DNA of 64,000 nucleotides from an uncultured Eubacteriales bacterium (GCA_934541115.1 CAKTDF010000008.1:25025-89024); one strand, 5' to 3'; counted from the stretch's first letter, positions 26,998-36,087 are shown. The notes: generated from the letters alone by a model not told the origin. A program made the numbers and translations.

Positions 26998-27031
26998 TCC
27001 AATCCCTCGGTTATCATTCGCTGTCTATGGG

Positions 27032-28738
27032 TCAGCCCTCAATATCGCCCCAAACGGTGAGCGTAACCGTACTCCCCTCTTCAAATTCAAGACCGGCAAC
27101 AAGCGACATGTTGCAGACTGTGCCCACTTTCATTGCTCCGGTGTTTTTTCTGACAACTTTTTCAACAACAAAACCGTCCTCGGTCAAAAGGTTATATGCC
27201 TCGTTATAATCCATACCAATTACATCTCTCAAAACAACCTTCGGTTTTCCGCTGCTGACGGTAACTATTATCTCCGAGCCTTTCTCAACAGACTCACCCG
27301 GCGCAACCGATTGAGCAATGATTGAGTTCTTTTCAACAGCAGCGCTTGCCTCAAACTTATATTCAATCTTAAAGTTACGGCTGAATGAGGTGTTGTCAAG
27401 TATCTCTCTGTATGTGAGCAGTTTAAAGTTCGGAACGGTTACATAAACAGTGTTTGAATCCGTTGTCCGAGCTTCTGTTGTTGTTTGCTTTTCAGTTGTT
27501 TTTTCTGTTCTTGTTTCGCCGTTCATCGGCAAAAATGAGACTGCGGCAAAAGCTTTGTCAAGAAAGCCGACATCAATGTATTTGTAAAGAAACGTTGAAT
27601 ACGCTGTAACAAACAGCATGGAAAGGACAATAATCAGAGTTATGAAAACTTTAAACGTCAACGCAACCGGACTTGATTCGCTTTTCTGCTCGGGTTCAGT
27701 CTCAACGGCCTTTTCCTGCTCAGAAGAAGGAACATCAGTCTGCACCGACGGCTGCGAAACCGGTGCGGTGCTCACGGATTTTGTTCTGTATAGCGCATCA
27801 TAAAGAGTCTGCATGGAACGCAGACGGTTCTCCGGATGTACCTGAAGAGCGGAGACGATCAAGTCTATTGCCGCTTTCGGAATTCTCTGTGCAATTTCTG
27901 ATGGGATCACCATAAAATCATTCACTGCGCGCTCAGCCGCCGGCTGAACCTGGAGTCCGGTCATTGCAGTATACATAACCGCTATAACCGAGTATACATC
28001 GGTATTTTCGCATATCGTAAGTCTCCGATCCGAAAGCTCAAGCGGAGAATAGCCGGGAGCGCAAGGCGAACGCAGTTCAATTACATTTGACTTTGCCTGC
28101 GGAATTGAAAAGCCGGAAAGTCTGAGCCTTCCGTCGGCACCTACAAGGATAGTTGACGGTGAAACGCGACCGTGTATTATTCCGTGAGAATTGAGCTGCA
28201 TCAGCGCAACAATAACAGGGCTGAAAACTTTTTTTGCCCTTTCCCAGTCAAGACGTTTTTCCGTGGCGGTGAAGTATTCGTCAAGCGTAATGCTTTCAAA
28301 GCTTTCATAGACCGCATAAACGGTTGAATTGAACCCAAACACCTCAATGACTGTCGGCAGCGCCGGTATTCCGTTCAATGTATGGAGCGTATGCCAAAGC
28401 GAAACAAAGCTCTGGATGCACGCGCCAAACATCGCTTCATATCCTGCCCTTGGGCGCAGCTCATCTGTACCCTCGCCTCTGACGGCGAGATTCTCCGGCA
28501 AAAACTCACAGACAAAAACAGGACGCTGACGAGAAATATCAAAGGCTGCGTAAATTACGCAATCGGTTGCGGTTTCCTTAACAAGACCGATGAGGTATTT
28601 TCCGCAAAGAACACTCCTTTTGGGCAGATACGGCGACGGCTGTATTTCATTGTTATTTCTTGAACAATTGGGACAAACCTGCGTTCCAACAGGCAAAGGG
28701 CGCATACAACCCAAACAAAGATTCTGATATTCGGCCAC
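27032..28738 (-). CDS. Zinc-ribbon pseudokinase with PASTA repeats (PrkC/Stk-like)
   Basis: A 568-residue membrane protein in the layout of PASTA kinases: zinc ribbon (C8, C11, C22, C25), kinase-fold domain (about 42-325), one membrane helix (about 355-378), and two PASTA repeats (about 425-565). The catalytic residues look lost. The beta-3 Lys site reads VFVCEF, the HRD loop is HGRVSPSTIL (189-198) with no Asp, and DFG is LSGF (207-210), while the APE-like GYSPLE remains. It is therefore probably a pseudokinase sensing muropeptides or lipid II and signalling by binding. The start is GTG with GGAGGTG upstream. It is the gene after sigK. Confidence 0.82.
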   Translation of the reverse strand: MAEYQNLCLGCMRPLPVGTQVCPNCSRNNNEIQPSPYLPKRSVLCGKYLIGLVKETATDCVIYAAFDISRQRPVFVCEFLPENLAVRGEGTDELRPRAGYEAMFGACIQSFVSLWHTLHTLNGIPALPTVIEVFGFNSTVYAVYESFESITLDEYFTATEKRLDWERAKKVFSPVIVALMQLNSHGIIHGRVSPSTILVGADGRLRLSGFSIPQAKSNVIELRSPCAPGYSPLELSDRRLTICENTDVYSVIAVMYTAMTGLQVQPAAERAVNDFMVIPSEIAQRIPKAAIDLIVSALQVHPENRLRSMQTLYDALYRTKSVSTAPVSQPSVQTDVPSSEQEKAVETEPEQKSESSPVALTFKVFITLIIVLSMLFVTAYSTFLYKYIDVGFLDKAFAAVSFLPMNGETRTEKTTEKQTTTEARTTDSNTVYVTVPNFKLLTYREILDNTSFSRNFKIEYKFEASAAVEKNSIIAQSVAPGESVEKGSEIIVTVSSGKPKVVLRDVIGMDYNEAYNLLTEDGFVVEKVVRKNTGAMKVGTVCNMSLVAGLEFEEGSTVTLTVWGDIEG

Positions 28739-28777
28739 CGATCAACACCTCCGGTCAATACACTTCCACAATTTAAT

Positions 28778-28806
28778 ATACTACATTTTTTTATGCAAAA
28801 AGTCAA
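28778..28806 (-). promoter_or_regulatory. Predicted promoter of the pseudokinase gene
   Basis: TTGACT (28801-28806) and TAGTAT (28778-28783) with a 17-bp spacer on the minus strand, about 40 bp before the GTG start. Confidence 0.5.
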
Positions 28807-28874
28807 CAGCAAACACCCAAACGACTCCATTGCAGTCCCAGAAAACGGTTTCTGTCAATTGGTGCGGTATTGCC

Positions 28875-29570
28875 TCAAATTTCTTGACTCTCCTCAAACA
28901 TTTTTCTGAGATTCTCAATCGCTTTCTTTTCAATTCTGGATACATAAGAACGAGAAATTTTCAGCTTTTTTGCAACCTCGCGCTGAGTCAGACAACGGTC
29001 GCCTGCCAAACCATAACGCTCAATAATTATTGTCCGCTCTCTTTCATCTTCAAGCGCATTGATATAAGCATAAAGCTTTTTTGTCTTTTGTTTGAGGTCT
29101 ATGTCGTCTGCAATTGTATCTTCAACATAAATAATGTCAATCAGCGTCAGCGGATTTCCCTCTCCGTCTGTATCTATCGGTTCGTTGATTGAAATTACGC
29201 CGGCGTTCTTTTTGCCGCGGCGAAAATACATCAGTATTTCATTTTCAATGCACCTTGCCGCATAGGTTGCAAGACGAGTACCTTTTTCGCTGTTGAAAGA
29301 GTCAATAGCTTTGATAAGTCCTACCGTTCCGATTGATATGAGATCCTCCTGTTCAAGCGATGTCGAATAATACTTTTTGATGATATGCGCAACAAGGCGC
29401 AGATTATGCTCAATCAGTTTTTCGCGTGCGGCACTGCTGCCGCCATGCATTTCTTCAAGCAGCCGCCTCTCTTCGGCAGCCGAAAGCGGCTTTGGAAAAG
29501 AACTGCCGTCACCAAGATGCAAAAAAGCAAAAACAAGATTCTTGAGAACAATTTTTATGAACTCAAACAT
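28875..29570 (-). CDS. sigK: Sporulation sigma factor SigK (late mother-cell)
   Basis: A 231-residue sigma-70 protein. Region 2 contains LIEHNLRLVAHIIKKYY, EDLISIGTVGLIKAI and TYAARCIENEILMY; region 4 contains LTQREVAKKLKISRSYVSRIEKKA. The opening (FPKPLSAAEE after a hydrophobic N-terminus) is the SigK pattern. Residues 1-22 look like the membrane-binding pro-sequence. The gene is continuous, with no skin-type interruption. A SpoIVFB-like protease is encoded at 36216-36833. Confidence 0.93.
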   Translation of the reverse strand: MFEFIKIVLKNLVFAFLHLGDGSSFPKPLSAAEERRLLEEMHGGSSAAREKLIEHNLRLVAHIIKKYYSTSLEQEDLISIGTVGLIKAIDSFNSEKGTRLATYAARCIENEILMYFRRGKKNAGVISINEPIDTDGEGNPLTLIDIIYVEDTIADDIDLKQKTKKLYAYINALEDERERTIIIERYGLAGDRCLTQREVAKKLKISRSYVSRIEKKAIENLRKMFEESQEI

Positions 29571-29586
29571 ACGCTCACCCTTTCAC

Positions 29587-29618
29587 AAAAAATACCGACC
29601 GATTTTTTCGGTCGGTAT
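29587..29618 (-). terminator. Terminator of the mgtC pair
   Basis: ATACCGACCGA pairs perfectly with TCGGTCGGTAT across a T-rich loop. On the minus strand it is followed by TTTTTTG. It lies about 125 bp after the MgtC stop and just upstream of sigK. Confidence 0.85.
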
Positions 29619-29743
29619 ATTCTTATGAAATCGGCTTTGTATATAGTATCATAAAGCGGGTGCTCAATTTGTCCTTTTAAGCGCAAGCAACAAATTAAGT
29701 TTTGATTCAAGCAAGCTATTATCGACGCTATGGCGTATTTTCC

Positions 29744-30424
29744 TTAAAGCTCTTCAACCGAAACAACGCCCTCAGCAGTTGAAACCACTGTCATGAGCTT
29801 ATCATGAGAAAGCTTTTTTGGCAGCTGGAGCTGAAAAATTACGCAGGAATTTGCTCCCGATTTTGTAATTTCAAGGTCAAGAATAATCACGCGGTACGTT
29901 TTAAGCAGAATAATAAGAGCGTCAAGGTTTTCGTTACCGTTGTATTCAACATAAATATTTATATTCCTTGCACTTTCAAGAACCCAGTATTCAAAGCGTG
30001 AAAAGAAAATTTCCGCAAGGAGAATAACTATCGTTGCAAGAACACCGGCTTCATAATAGCCTGCGCCGATTGCAAGTCCGATTATCGCGCAGGTCCAAAG
30101 TCCGGCAGCGGTCGTGAGTCCCTTGATTTGGCGGCGTTTTGTAACGATTATAGTACCGGCACCAATAAAGCCGATACCGGCAACAACTGCAGCACCAAGA
30201 CGCGCAACGTCGGTATATAGGTGTAAATACCTAAACATATAATGGCTAATCATCGTCGTCATCGCCGCGCCGAGACAAACGAGAATATGTGTACGAAAGC
30301 CTGCTGTTCTGCGCTTGCTTTCGCGCTCAATTCCGATAGCTCCGCCGCAGATAACGGCACAGAACATTTTTACAACAGACGCAATTAGAGTAACGTCTCT
30401 GAGCGAATCCAAAAAATGAAGCAT
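29744..30424 (-). CDS. MgtC/SapB family membrane protein (copy 1)
   Basis: A 226-residue protein with four to five membrane helices in the first 140 residues, carrying GGAIGIERESKRR and GIGFIGAGTIIVT, and a cytoplasmic ACT-like C-terminal domain (about 150-226). Related proteins affect Mg2+ homeostasis or F-type ATPase, but the transport role is disputed. It is 36 bp after the second copy and shares its promoter. Confidence 0.88.
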   Translation of the reverse strand: MLHFLDSLRDVTLIASVVKMFCAVICGGAIGIERESKRRTAGFRTHILVCLGAAMTTMISHYMFRYLHLYTDVARLGAAVVAGIGFIGAGTIIVTKRRQIKGLTTAAGLWTCAIIGLAIGAGYYEAGVLATIVILLAEIFFSRFEYWVLESARNINIYVEYNGNENLDALIILLKTYRVIILDLEITKSGANSCVIFQLQLPKKLSHDKLMTVVSTAEGVVSVEEL

Positions 30425-30460
30425 AATATGTAAACCTCCGGAAAGAAAAATCGGTGAATA

Positions 30461-31198
30461 TCAGATTTCGTCAACAACGGTCACGAAGTCAAACTTAGAA
30501 ATCTTCGCCATGACGTGTGAATGGGTCTCTTTTTTTGGCAAGCGCGATGATATTACTGCGCCCACTGTTACACCGTTCGACTGCTTTTCGCGCTGAATAT
30601 CAACGTCAAAAATCTGAATATTCAAACTTTTTATTGTGCTAATAATTTCGCCAAGGTTTTCCATTTTTTCAAATTCAACGTAGAGATCCATGTTTCTTGC
30701 TCTTGAGACAACCCATGAGCTGACCTTTTCAAGAATGACCGTTGTAAAGAGAATGAGTACAAAGCCAAGAATCGCGCACTCATAAAAGCCCGAGCCGATT
30801 GCAAGACCCATGCATGCCGAAGTCCACAGACCTGCCGCCGTTGTCAGTCCTTTAACCTCCTGACGTCCGGTTACAATAATGGTTCCTGCGCCGAGAAAAC
30901 CGATACCGCCGATAACCTTTGCACTGTAACGCGAAACATCAACCTTTCTTCCGAGAAGTTCGGAAACTTCACGCCAAACATCTGTAACAAGCCAGCTTTC
31001 ATACTGGCTGAGAATGACAGTCAGAGCCGCGCCAAGACAGACAATCATATATGTACGACTGCCGGCGGCGCGGTGCTTATGACCCCTTTCAAGACCAATC
31101 ATACCGCCAAAAAAGACCGCAAGAATTATCTTAACAATAAGTCCGCCACAGCTTACGCCGCGAATCGGATCAAAAAAATGAAAAAGCGAATTCATCAT
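30461..31198 (-). CDS. MgtC/SapB family membrane protein (copy 2)
   Basis: A 245-residue paralogue of its downstream neighbour, with GGMIGLERGHKHR and GIGFLGAGTIIVTGRQEVKG. Compared with copy 1 it has an insertion of about 18 residues around 82-100 (SELLGRKVDVSR). The C-terminal ACT-like domain is kept. It is preceded by a 107-nt leader able to form a long hairpin and by a near-consensus promoter, suggesting regulation by transcript attenuation. Confidence 0.88.
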   Translation of the reverse strand: MMNSLFHFFDPIRGVSCGGLIVKIILAVFFGGMIGLERGHKHRAAGSRTYMIVCLGAALTVILSQYESWLVTDVWREVSELLGRKVDVSRYSAKVIGGIGFLGAGTIIVTGRQEVKGLTTAAGLWTSACMGLAIGSGFYECAILGFVLILFTTVILEKVSSWVVSRARNMDLYVEFEKMENLGEIISTIKSLNIQIFDVDIQREKQSNGVTVGAVISSRLPKKETHSHVMAKISKFDFVTVVDEI

Positions 31199-31218
31199 TC
31201 AGCCTCCGCAAACAGAAT

Positions 31219-31285
31219 AAAAAAATCACGCGCGGACACAACAGTAAACCGCCGACTTATACCCGACAGTTTAAAGCGTGTCCGC
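31219..31285 (-). promoter_or_regulatory. Leader hairpin with T-run before the mgtC pair
   Basis: On the transcript GCGGACAC (rc of 31278-31285) pairs with GTGTCCGC (rc of 31232-31239). Inside, TAAAC/GTTTA and CG/CG pairs extend the fold. Seven U residues (31219-31225) follow six bases after the stem. Lying between promoter and first gene, it could be an attenuator or metal-responsive leader. I could not match it to the M-box or other known riboswitch core. Confidence 0.5.
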
Positions 31286-31304
31286 AATGTTATTACAGCC
31301 AAAA

Positions 31305-31333
31305 ATTTTACCACAATTACACAAATGTGTCAA
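31305..31333 (-). promoter_or_regulatory. Promoter of the mgtC pair
   Basis: Perfect TTGACA (31328-31333), 17-bp spacer, TAAAAT (31305-31310) on the minus strand. The predicted transcript starts about 100 nt before the first mgtC codon. Confidence 0.82.
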
Positions 31334-31383
31334 GCAATTTTGTATATATTGTCGATTGCAGTTGAATCTAATCAATATATTTT

Positions 31384-32265
31384 TCAGAATGCGCCTTGCG
31401 ACGGTCTTTCAAAAGAAAGCTTTCCGAGTCTTCCGCCGCGATATTCGTCAAGCAGCATCGACGCTGCTCGTTCGGTATCGATTTCTCCGCCGCGAATAAG
31501 CATTCCGCGTTTTTTTCCTATGAGCTCCAAAAGCTCATAATCTCCGAGTGAGAGATCGTCAGAAGTGAGCTTATATCTTTCGCAAAGCAGTTCGCCGTAA
31601 TCATTTGACAGCACTGAAAGCAAACGCATCGCCATAGTTTCCGCATCAACAACCTCATCTTTAACCGAACCGATAAAAGAGAGCTTGTCGCCAACCTTGG
31701 GGTCATCAAATTTTGGCCAAAGGACACCCGGCGTGTCAAGCAACTCAATGCCTCCCTCAATTGCAAACCACTGATTGCGGCGCGTCACACCGGGTCTGTC
31801 TGCAACAACGGCACGGTTACGCTTTGCCATACGATTGATGAAAGAGGATTTTCCCGTATTCGGAATTCCGACAACCATCACACGCAATGCTTTTCCGGGC
31901 ATTCCTTTTTCCTCGTTGCTTTTAATTTTATCGGCAAGAACGCGGCGAACCAGTGAATGATATTGAGAAAGCCCTTTTCCGCTGCGGCAATCAACGGCCA
32001 AAGCCGCCTGTCCGTGCTTTTTGAAAAACTCAAGCCACTCGCGGGTTGTTTTTTCGTCTGCCATATCGCACTTATTGAGAAGAACTATTCTCGGCTTGTT
32101 CTGCGTCAGCTCATCAAGCTCCGGATTGCGGCTGCTGAGCGGTATCCTTGCATCGAGCAGCTCGGTTACGCAGTCAACAAGAGGCAGGCTCTCTTTTATG
32201 AGCCGCCTGGTTTTTGCCATATGACCGGGGAACCACTGAACGGTTTGCTTTTGATTATCAGGCAC
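31384..32265 (-). CDS. rbgA: Ribosome biogenesis GTPase YlqF/RbgA
   Basis: Circularly permuted GTPase needed for late 50S assembly. The protein is 293 residues with WFPGHMAK at 11-18, G4 NKCD at 64-67 before G1 GIPNTGKS at 133-140, then RPGVTRRNQWF and DTPGVLWPK. A longer frame to an upstream ATG overlaps lepB and adds a non-homologous leader. GTG 32265, with GGAGG 7 nt before it, is the better start. The order rplS-lepB-rbgA matches B. subtilis ylqF neighbourhoods. Confidence 0.93.
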   Translation of the reverse strand: MPDNQKQTVQWFPGHMAKTRRLIKESLPLVDCVTELLDARIPLSSRNPELDELTQNKPRIVLLNKCDMADEKTTREWLEFFKKHGQAALAVDCRSGKGLSQYHSLVRRVLADKIKSNEEKGMPGKALRVMVVGIPNTGKSSFINRMAKRNRAVVADRPGVTRRNQWFAIEGGIELLDTPGVLWPKFDDPKVGDKLSFIGSVKDEVVDAETMAMRLLSVLSNDYGELLCERYKLTSDDLSLGDYELLELIGKKRGMLIRGGEIDTERAASMLLDEYRGGRLGKLSFERPSQGAF

Positions 32266-32279
32266 AATTACACCTCCGA

Positions 32280-32909
32280 TTATTCGGCAGGAGTGAACTC
32301 TGCCTTTTCTACGGGCCACTCAGAGGGTGAGTAGAATTTGAAATCGCGGCGTTCGCCGTCTCTGACAACGGCAAAGGGTCTGAGTCTGACAGTACCCAGA
32401 ATGTAGTTTTCGTCAATAAAGCCGATTTTATCGCTGCGGCTGTCCGTTGATCCCTGACGGTTATCGCCCATTACGAAAACATGGCCTTCCGGAACAGTCA
32501 CGGGAAATTCAACGTTGTCGCTGATAGTTGTGAGATTGTTAATATACGGCTCGTCAATAACAACACCGTCAACACTGACCTCGCCGGTAGAAAAATCAAT
32601 ATCAACAGTTTGGTTTTCGGTTGCAATAATACGTTTGACAATCGGCTCGTCAAACCAGTTAGGCTGTGTGATGATAACCACCTGACCATACTGAGGCTTT
32701 GTGTCAAACGCAGAGACCAAAAGCCAATCACCGTCATGGAGAGTGTTGACCATTGAGGAACCGGAAACGCCTACAACGCGGAAAACAAAAGTGAAAATGA
32801 CCATAATCGCCACGACCGCCGAAGCAAGAACGGAGGCCAAGTCATAGAGATTGATCATTGCTTTTTCAGAAGTTGAAAGATCATCCTTTTCTTTTTTTGT
32901 GATATCCAT
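32280..32909 (-). CDS. lepB: Signal peptidase I
   Basis: Type I signal peptidase (S26) cleaving secreted pre-proteins at the outer membrane face. The protein is 209 residues. One N-terminal membrane helix (about 26-45) is followed by catalytic Ser 52 in GSSMVNTL and Lys 92 in VKRIIA, then the conserved VMGDNRQGSTDSR. ATG 32909 is preferred to a GTG four codons upstream. It lies 14 nt before the rbgA start. Confidence 0.94.
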   Translation of the reverse strand: MDITKKEKDDLSTSEKAMINLYDLASVLASAVVAIMVIFTFVFRVVGVSGSSMVNTLHDGDWLLVSAFDTKPQYGQVVIITQPNWFDEPIVKRIIATENQTVDIDFSTGEVSVDGVVIDEPYINNLTTISDNVEFPVTVPEGHVFVMGDNRQGSTDSRSDKIGFIDENYILGTVRLRPFAVVRDGERRDFKFYSPSEWPVEKAEFTPAE

Positions 32910-33013
32910 AAAAACACCCACTTTTTTAAGCAGCCAACGACCGACTCAATTTCAGCTAATAAAGCTCTCGCAAAAAAATTGTGCTTTGGGTCAATCGGTG
33001 AACGCTTTAATTT

Positions 33014-33052
33014 AAAGAGAAAAGGAGAGAAAGCCCGAAAGCCTCTCCCCTT
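33014..33052 (-). terminator. Terminator of rplS
   Basis: GGAGAG...CTCTCC stem with an inner AAGC-rich loop, followed on the minus strand by TTTTCTCTTT. It starts about 15 bp after the rplS stop. Confidence 0.75.
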
Positions 33053-33067
33053 CCTTGAACGCTTTTA

Positions 33068-33412
33068 TCAGCCGAGCTTTTCCTTAACCTTAGCAGCCTT
33101 ACCGACTCTGTCGCGAAGATAATAAAGCTTGCTTCTGCGAACCTTACCGTTTCTGATTACGTCAACGGCAACAACGTTCGGTGAGTGAACGGGGAAAACT
33201 CTTTCAACACCAACACCGTATGAAACACGGCGAACGGTGAAAGTTGAAGAAATGCCGCTGCCTCTCTTGGCAATAACGGTTCCTTCAAACATCTGGATTC
33301 TTTCTCTTTCGCCCTCACGAATCTTAACGTGAACACGAACGGTTGAACCGATGTTGATTACGGGGATTTCAGCCTTAAGGCTTGAGTCCGAGATAAGTTT
33401 GAGTGCGTCCAT
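33068..33412 (-). CDS. rplS: 50S ribosomal protein L19
   Basis: A 114-residue protein with the L19 core GSTVRVHVKIREGERERIQ (shown in short parts: GSTVRVHVK, GERERIQMFEG), RGSGISSTFTVRR and KLYYLRD. AGGAGG lies 9 nt before ATG 33412; an in-frame upstream ATG at 33445 is rejected. It has its own promoter, a leader of about 125 nt and a terminator, so it is monocistronic. The leader could hold an L19-type autoregulatory site, not verified. Confidence 0.97.
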   Translation of the reverse strand: MDALKLISDSSLKAEIPVINIGSTVRVHVKIREGERERIQMFEGTVIAKRGSGISSTFTVRRVSYGVGVERVFPVHSPNVVAVDVIRNGKVRRSKLYYLRDRVGKAAKVKEKLG

Positions 33413-33542
33413 TGGTTTTTTCCTCCTAAATTCTGCCACGTTCATGCCCGGGAACCGGACAGAGGACCGCTTTTAATATTACAGACTGAATTCAGCCGGC
33501 ATCAAACCGCGCCGCAACGCGACACAATACAAATGCTTTGAT

Positions 33543-33571
33543 ATTTTATCACACCTTACAAATTATTGCAA
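33543..33571 (-). promoter_or_regulatory. Promoter of rplS
   Basis: TTGCAA (33566-33571), 17-bp spacer, TAAAAT (33543-33548) on the minus strand, directly after the end of the upstream operon. Confidence 0.72.
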
Positions 33572-33590
33572 GCGTTTTTATAGAAAATTA

Positions 33591-34256
33591 TCAGGAAAAA
33601 TTGTTCATTTCGCCGTCAAAGAGACATTTTCTCTTTATCACGTAGTAATCGTCTTTGTCAAGCCCCTCAAGAATCTTATCAGCGAGCAAAGCCGGATTGA
33701 TATTTGTTGTGCTGCCGGCAGGAAGAACGAGCGAAAGAACCGGCAAGCCGCCCCTATGCACAATTTCATATTTTTTTATGTGCGGCAGCAGATCAATGTC
33801 CTTATAGACCTTTTTATGTCCTTTTTTGCCGAGCTTTTGAACAACAAGCTGTGAACCGGAAAAAAGCTCTTTTATCCTATCTTCGAGGCTTGCCGCGTCC
33901 TCTGAAACATAAAAAGCAATTTCAAACCGCGCAAAAGCTATAAACTTTGGGTCAAGCACCGGTTCTGTTACAGCCGTCACTTCAACGCCCTGCGGCATAA
34001 CCGAGGAAAGAGCCGCTCTCACCTCTTCATTTGTAATATCGCCCTCAACTCGAATATCCATAGCATCGTTTTCGCTTTCCATTCCGAGCGAAAGCGGCAG
34101 AACAAAGGTCATATACGGATGTGGATTGAAGCCCTCCGTATACCAAAGCGGAATTTTTGAACGGCGGATAACCCTCGTCATCGTCCGCATAAGGTCAAGG
34201 TGCGAAATAAAGCGCACGTCACCTTTTTTTTCAAACCATACTCGAACGCATCGCAT
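33591..34256 (-). CDS. TIGR03936/DUF2344 family protein
   Basis: A 221-residue cytoplasmic protein of the radical-SAM-associated DUF2344 family. Motifs include FISHLDLMRTMTR and PHPYMTFVLPLSLGMES. It regularly follows or is fused to the TIGR03960 radical SAM protein, as here where the genes overlap by 26 nt. The pair is thought to act on RNA or ribosomes, but the reaction is not established. Confidence 0.88.
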   Translation of the reverse strand: MRCVRVWFEKKGDVRFISHLDLMRTMTRVIRRSKIPLWYTEGFNPHPYMTFVLPLSLGMESENDAMDIRVEGDITNEEVRAALSSVMPQGVEVTAVTEPVLDPKFIAFARFEIAFYVSEDAASLEDRIKELFSGSQLVVQKLGKKGHKKVYKDIDLLPHIKKYEIVHRGGLPVLSLVLPAGSTTNINPALLADKILEGLDKDDYYVIKRKCLFDGEMNNFS

Positions 34257-36087
34257 CGCACTTTCCTCCGTTCAGTTTATTTGCTCCGCAGCCTGCACAT
34301 TTTATTCGGCAATGGGGCGTTGTTTCGCTCGCGTGAGCTTTTTTGTTCTCCTTGATTAAAAATTCCTTGCGTATGCCGTAATCAAGATGATCCCAAGGCA
34401 AAATTTCATCAAGGCTGCGCTTTCTTGATGTGTAAAACAACGGATCCACACCGCATTTTTCAAACGCTTCCATCCATACATCAAACTTAAAGCTGTCGTC
34501 CCAACCGTCGAATTTGCAGCCGTGCTCCCATGCGTAGAGAAGAACCTTTGAAAGTCGCCTGTCTCCGCGGGCAAACACGCCCTCAAGAAAACTGATGTCA
34601 ACCTTGTGATAGCTTACGCTGACTTTTTTGGTTTTTACGCAGGAAAGGAGATGCGCCTGTTTTTCAATCAGCATTTCTCTCGTATCCTGAGGTTCCCACT
34701 GAAACGGTGTAAACGGCTTTGGAACAAAGGAAGCCACACTGATTGAGACTTGAACTCCTTTGCCCTTTGGTTTGTTCGGATTTCTATAGAACTCATCGAC
34801 TACCTTTTGCGCAAGGTCGGCGATTCCGGCAACATCGTCAAATGTTTCCGTGGGCAAACCAAGCATAAAATATAGCTTGACCGCCGTCCAGCCGCCCTCA
34901 AAGGCAAGGCGCGAGGTGCGCATGACCTCTTCTTCAGTCACGTTTTTGTTGATTGCGTCGCGCAGACGCTGAGTTCCCGCCTCCGGCGCAAAAGTCAGTC
35001 CGCTGCGTCTGACCTTATTGAGCTTTTCCATAAGCTCGTCAGAAAAATTATCAACGCGAAGTGACGGCAACGCAATGTTAATTTTCTCCGGAATCGTCCA
35101 TGAAAGCAGCTTGTCAAGAAGCGGTTCAAGCTTTGTATAATCGCTCGTACTCAGAGAGGAAAGCGAAATTTCGTCATAACCAGTCACATCGCAAAGTCCG
35201 CGGCACTGGCTGTCAATAGTCTCCGGCGTCTTTTCGCGTATCGGACGATAAATAAAGCCCGCCTGGCAGAAACGGCAGCCTCGTATACAGCCGCGCAGAA
35301 TCTCATGCACAACTCTGTCGTGAACAACCTCTATATACGGCACAACAAACTTGTCCGGATATCTGATGTTATCAAGGTCTGAAACCACCTGCTTTTTAAT
35401 CTTCTCCGGTGCGCCGTCTTTCGGAACAACAGCCTTTATTGTGCCGTCCTCTTTGTATTCTATATCATAAAGAGACGGGACATAAAAGCCGTCCAGCTTT
35501 GAGACACGGCGCAAAAACTCCTCTTTGCTGCTGCCGTTCTTTTTACACTCAATTAAAAGGTCAAAAAAGGGTTCATACATTTCTTCGCCCTCGCCGAGAG
35601 AAAAAACGTCAAAGAACTCTGCCATCGGCTCCGGATTGCAGGCGCAGGGACCGCCGCCAACAACGATAGGCGTAAGGCTGTGTCGGTCTGCCGCCCTCAC
35701 GGGAAGACCTGCAAGGTCAAGCATATTGACCACGTTTGAATATGAAAGCTCGTACATAAGCGTAAAGCCGATGAGGTCAAAATCCTTGATCGCATCTCCG
35801 CTTTCAAGCGCATAAAGAGGAACATTGTGTTCTCTCATCTGTTGTTCCATGTCATGCCACGGAGCAAATACGCGCTCGCACCAAACGTCCTTGCGGTCAT
35901 TTGCAATTGTATAAAGTATTTTCATTCCGAGATGAGACATGCCTATTTCGTAGGTGTCCGGAAAGCAAAACGCGTAGCGAAGATCAACTTTTTCCTTGTC
36001 CTTTACAATGCTGTTCAGCTCTCCGCCGATATATCTACCGGGTTTTTGAACATGAGCAAGGAGCTTTTCAACTTCTTTTTTAACCAT
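34231..36087 (-). CDS. B12-binding radical SAM protein, TIGR03960 family
   Basis: A 618-residue enzyme. The N-terminal B12-binding-like domain (about 1-220) contains FCFPDTYEIGMSHLG. The radical SAM domain has the CxxxCxxC cluster in CIRGCRFCQAGF near residue 280, then SLRVDNFSDELM and TFAPEAGTQRLRDAINK. ATG 36087 with CGGAG upstream is chosen over one 12 codons earlier. The substrate is unknown; the gene is linked to DUF2344 and, upstream, to the SpoIVFB/FA-like pair, an order common in Clostridia. Confidence 0.9.
   Translation of the reverse strand: MVKKEVEKLLAHVQKPGRYIGGELNSIVKDKEKVDLRYAFCFPDTYEIGMSHLGMKILYTIANDRKDVWCERVFAPWHDMEQQMREHNVPLYALESGDAIKDFDLIGFTLMYELSYSNVVNMLDLAGLPVRAADRHSLTPIVVGGGPCACNPEPMAEFFDVFSLGEGEEMYEPFFDLLIECKKNGSSKEEFLRRVSKLDGFYVPSLYDIEYKEDGTIKAVVPKDGAPEKIKKQVVSDLDNIRYPDKFVVPYIEVVHDRVVHEILRGCIRGCRFCQAGFIYRPIREKTPETIDSQCRGLCDVTGYDEISLSSLSTSDYTKLEPLLDKLLSWTIPEKINIALPSLRVDNFSDELMEKLNKVRRSGLTFAPEAGTQRLRDAINKNVTEEEVMRTSRLAFEGGWTAVKLYFMLGLPTETFDDVAGIADLAQKVVDEFYRNPNKPKGKGVQVSISVASFVPKPFTPFQWEPQDTREMLIEKQAHLLSCVKTKKVSVSYHKVDISFLEGVFARGDRRLSKVLLYAWEHGCKFDGWDDSFKFDVWMEAFEKCGVDPLFYTSRKRSLDEILPWDHLDYGIRKEFLIKENKKAHASETTPHCRIKCAGCGANKLNGGKCDAMRSSMV

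Noticed and set aside
28875..29570. Possible skin element or split sigK
   Set aside because: The reading frame is continuous from the pro-sequence through region 4, with no recombinase nearby.
31199..31304. M-box (ykoK) Mg2+ riboswitch before mgtC
   Set aside because: The leader is only about 100 nt and I could not find the conserved M-box core, so only a generic leader hairpin is reported.
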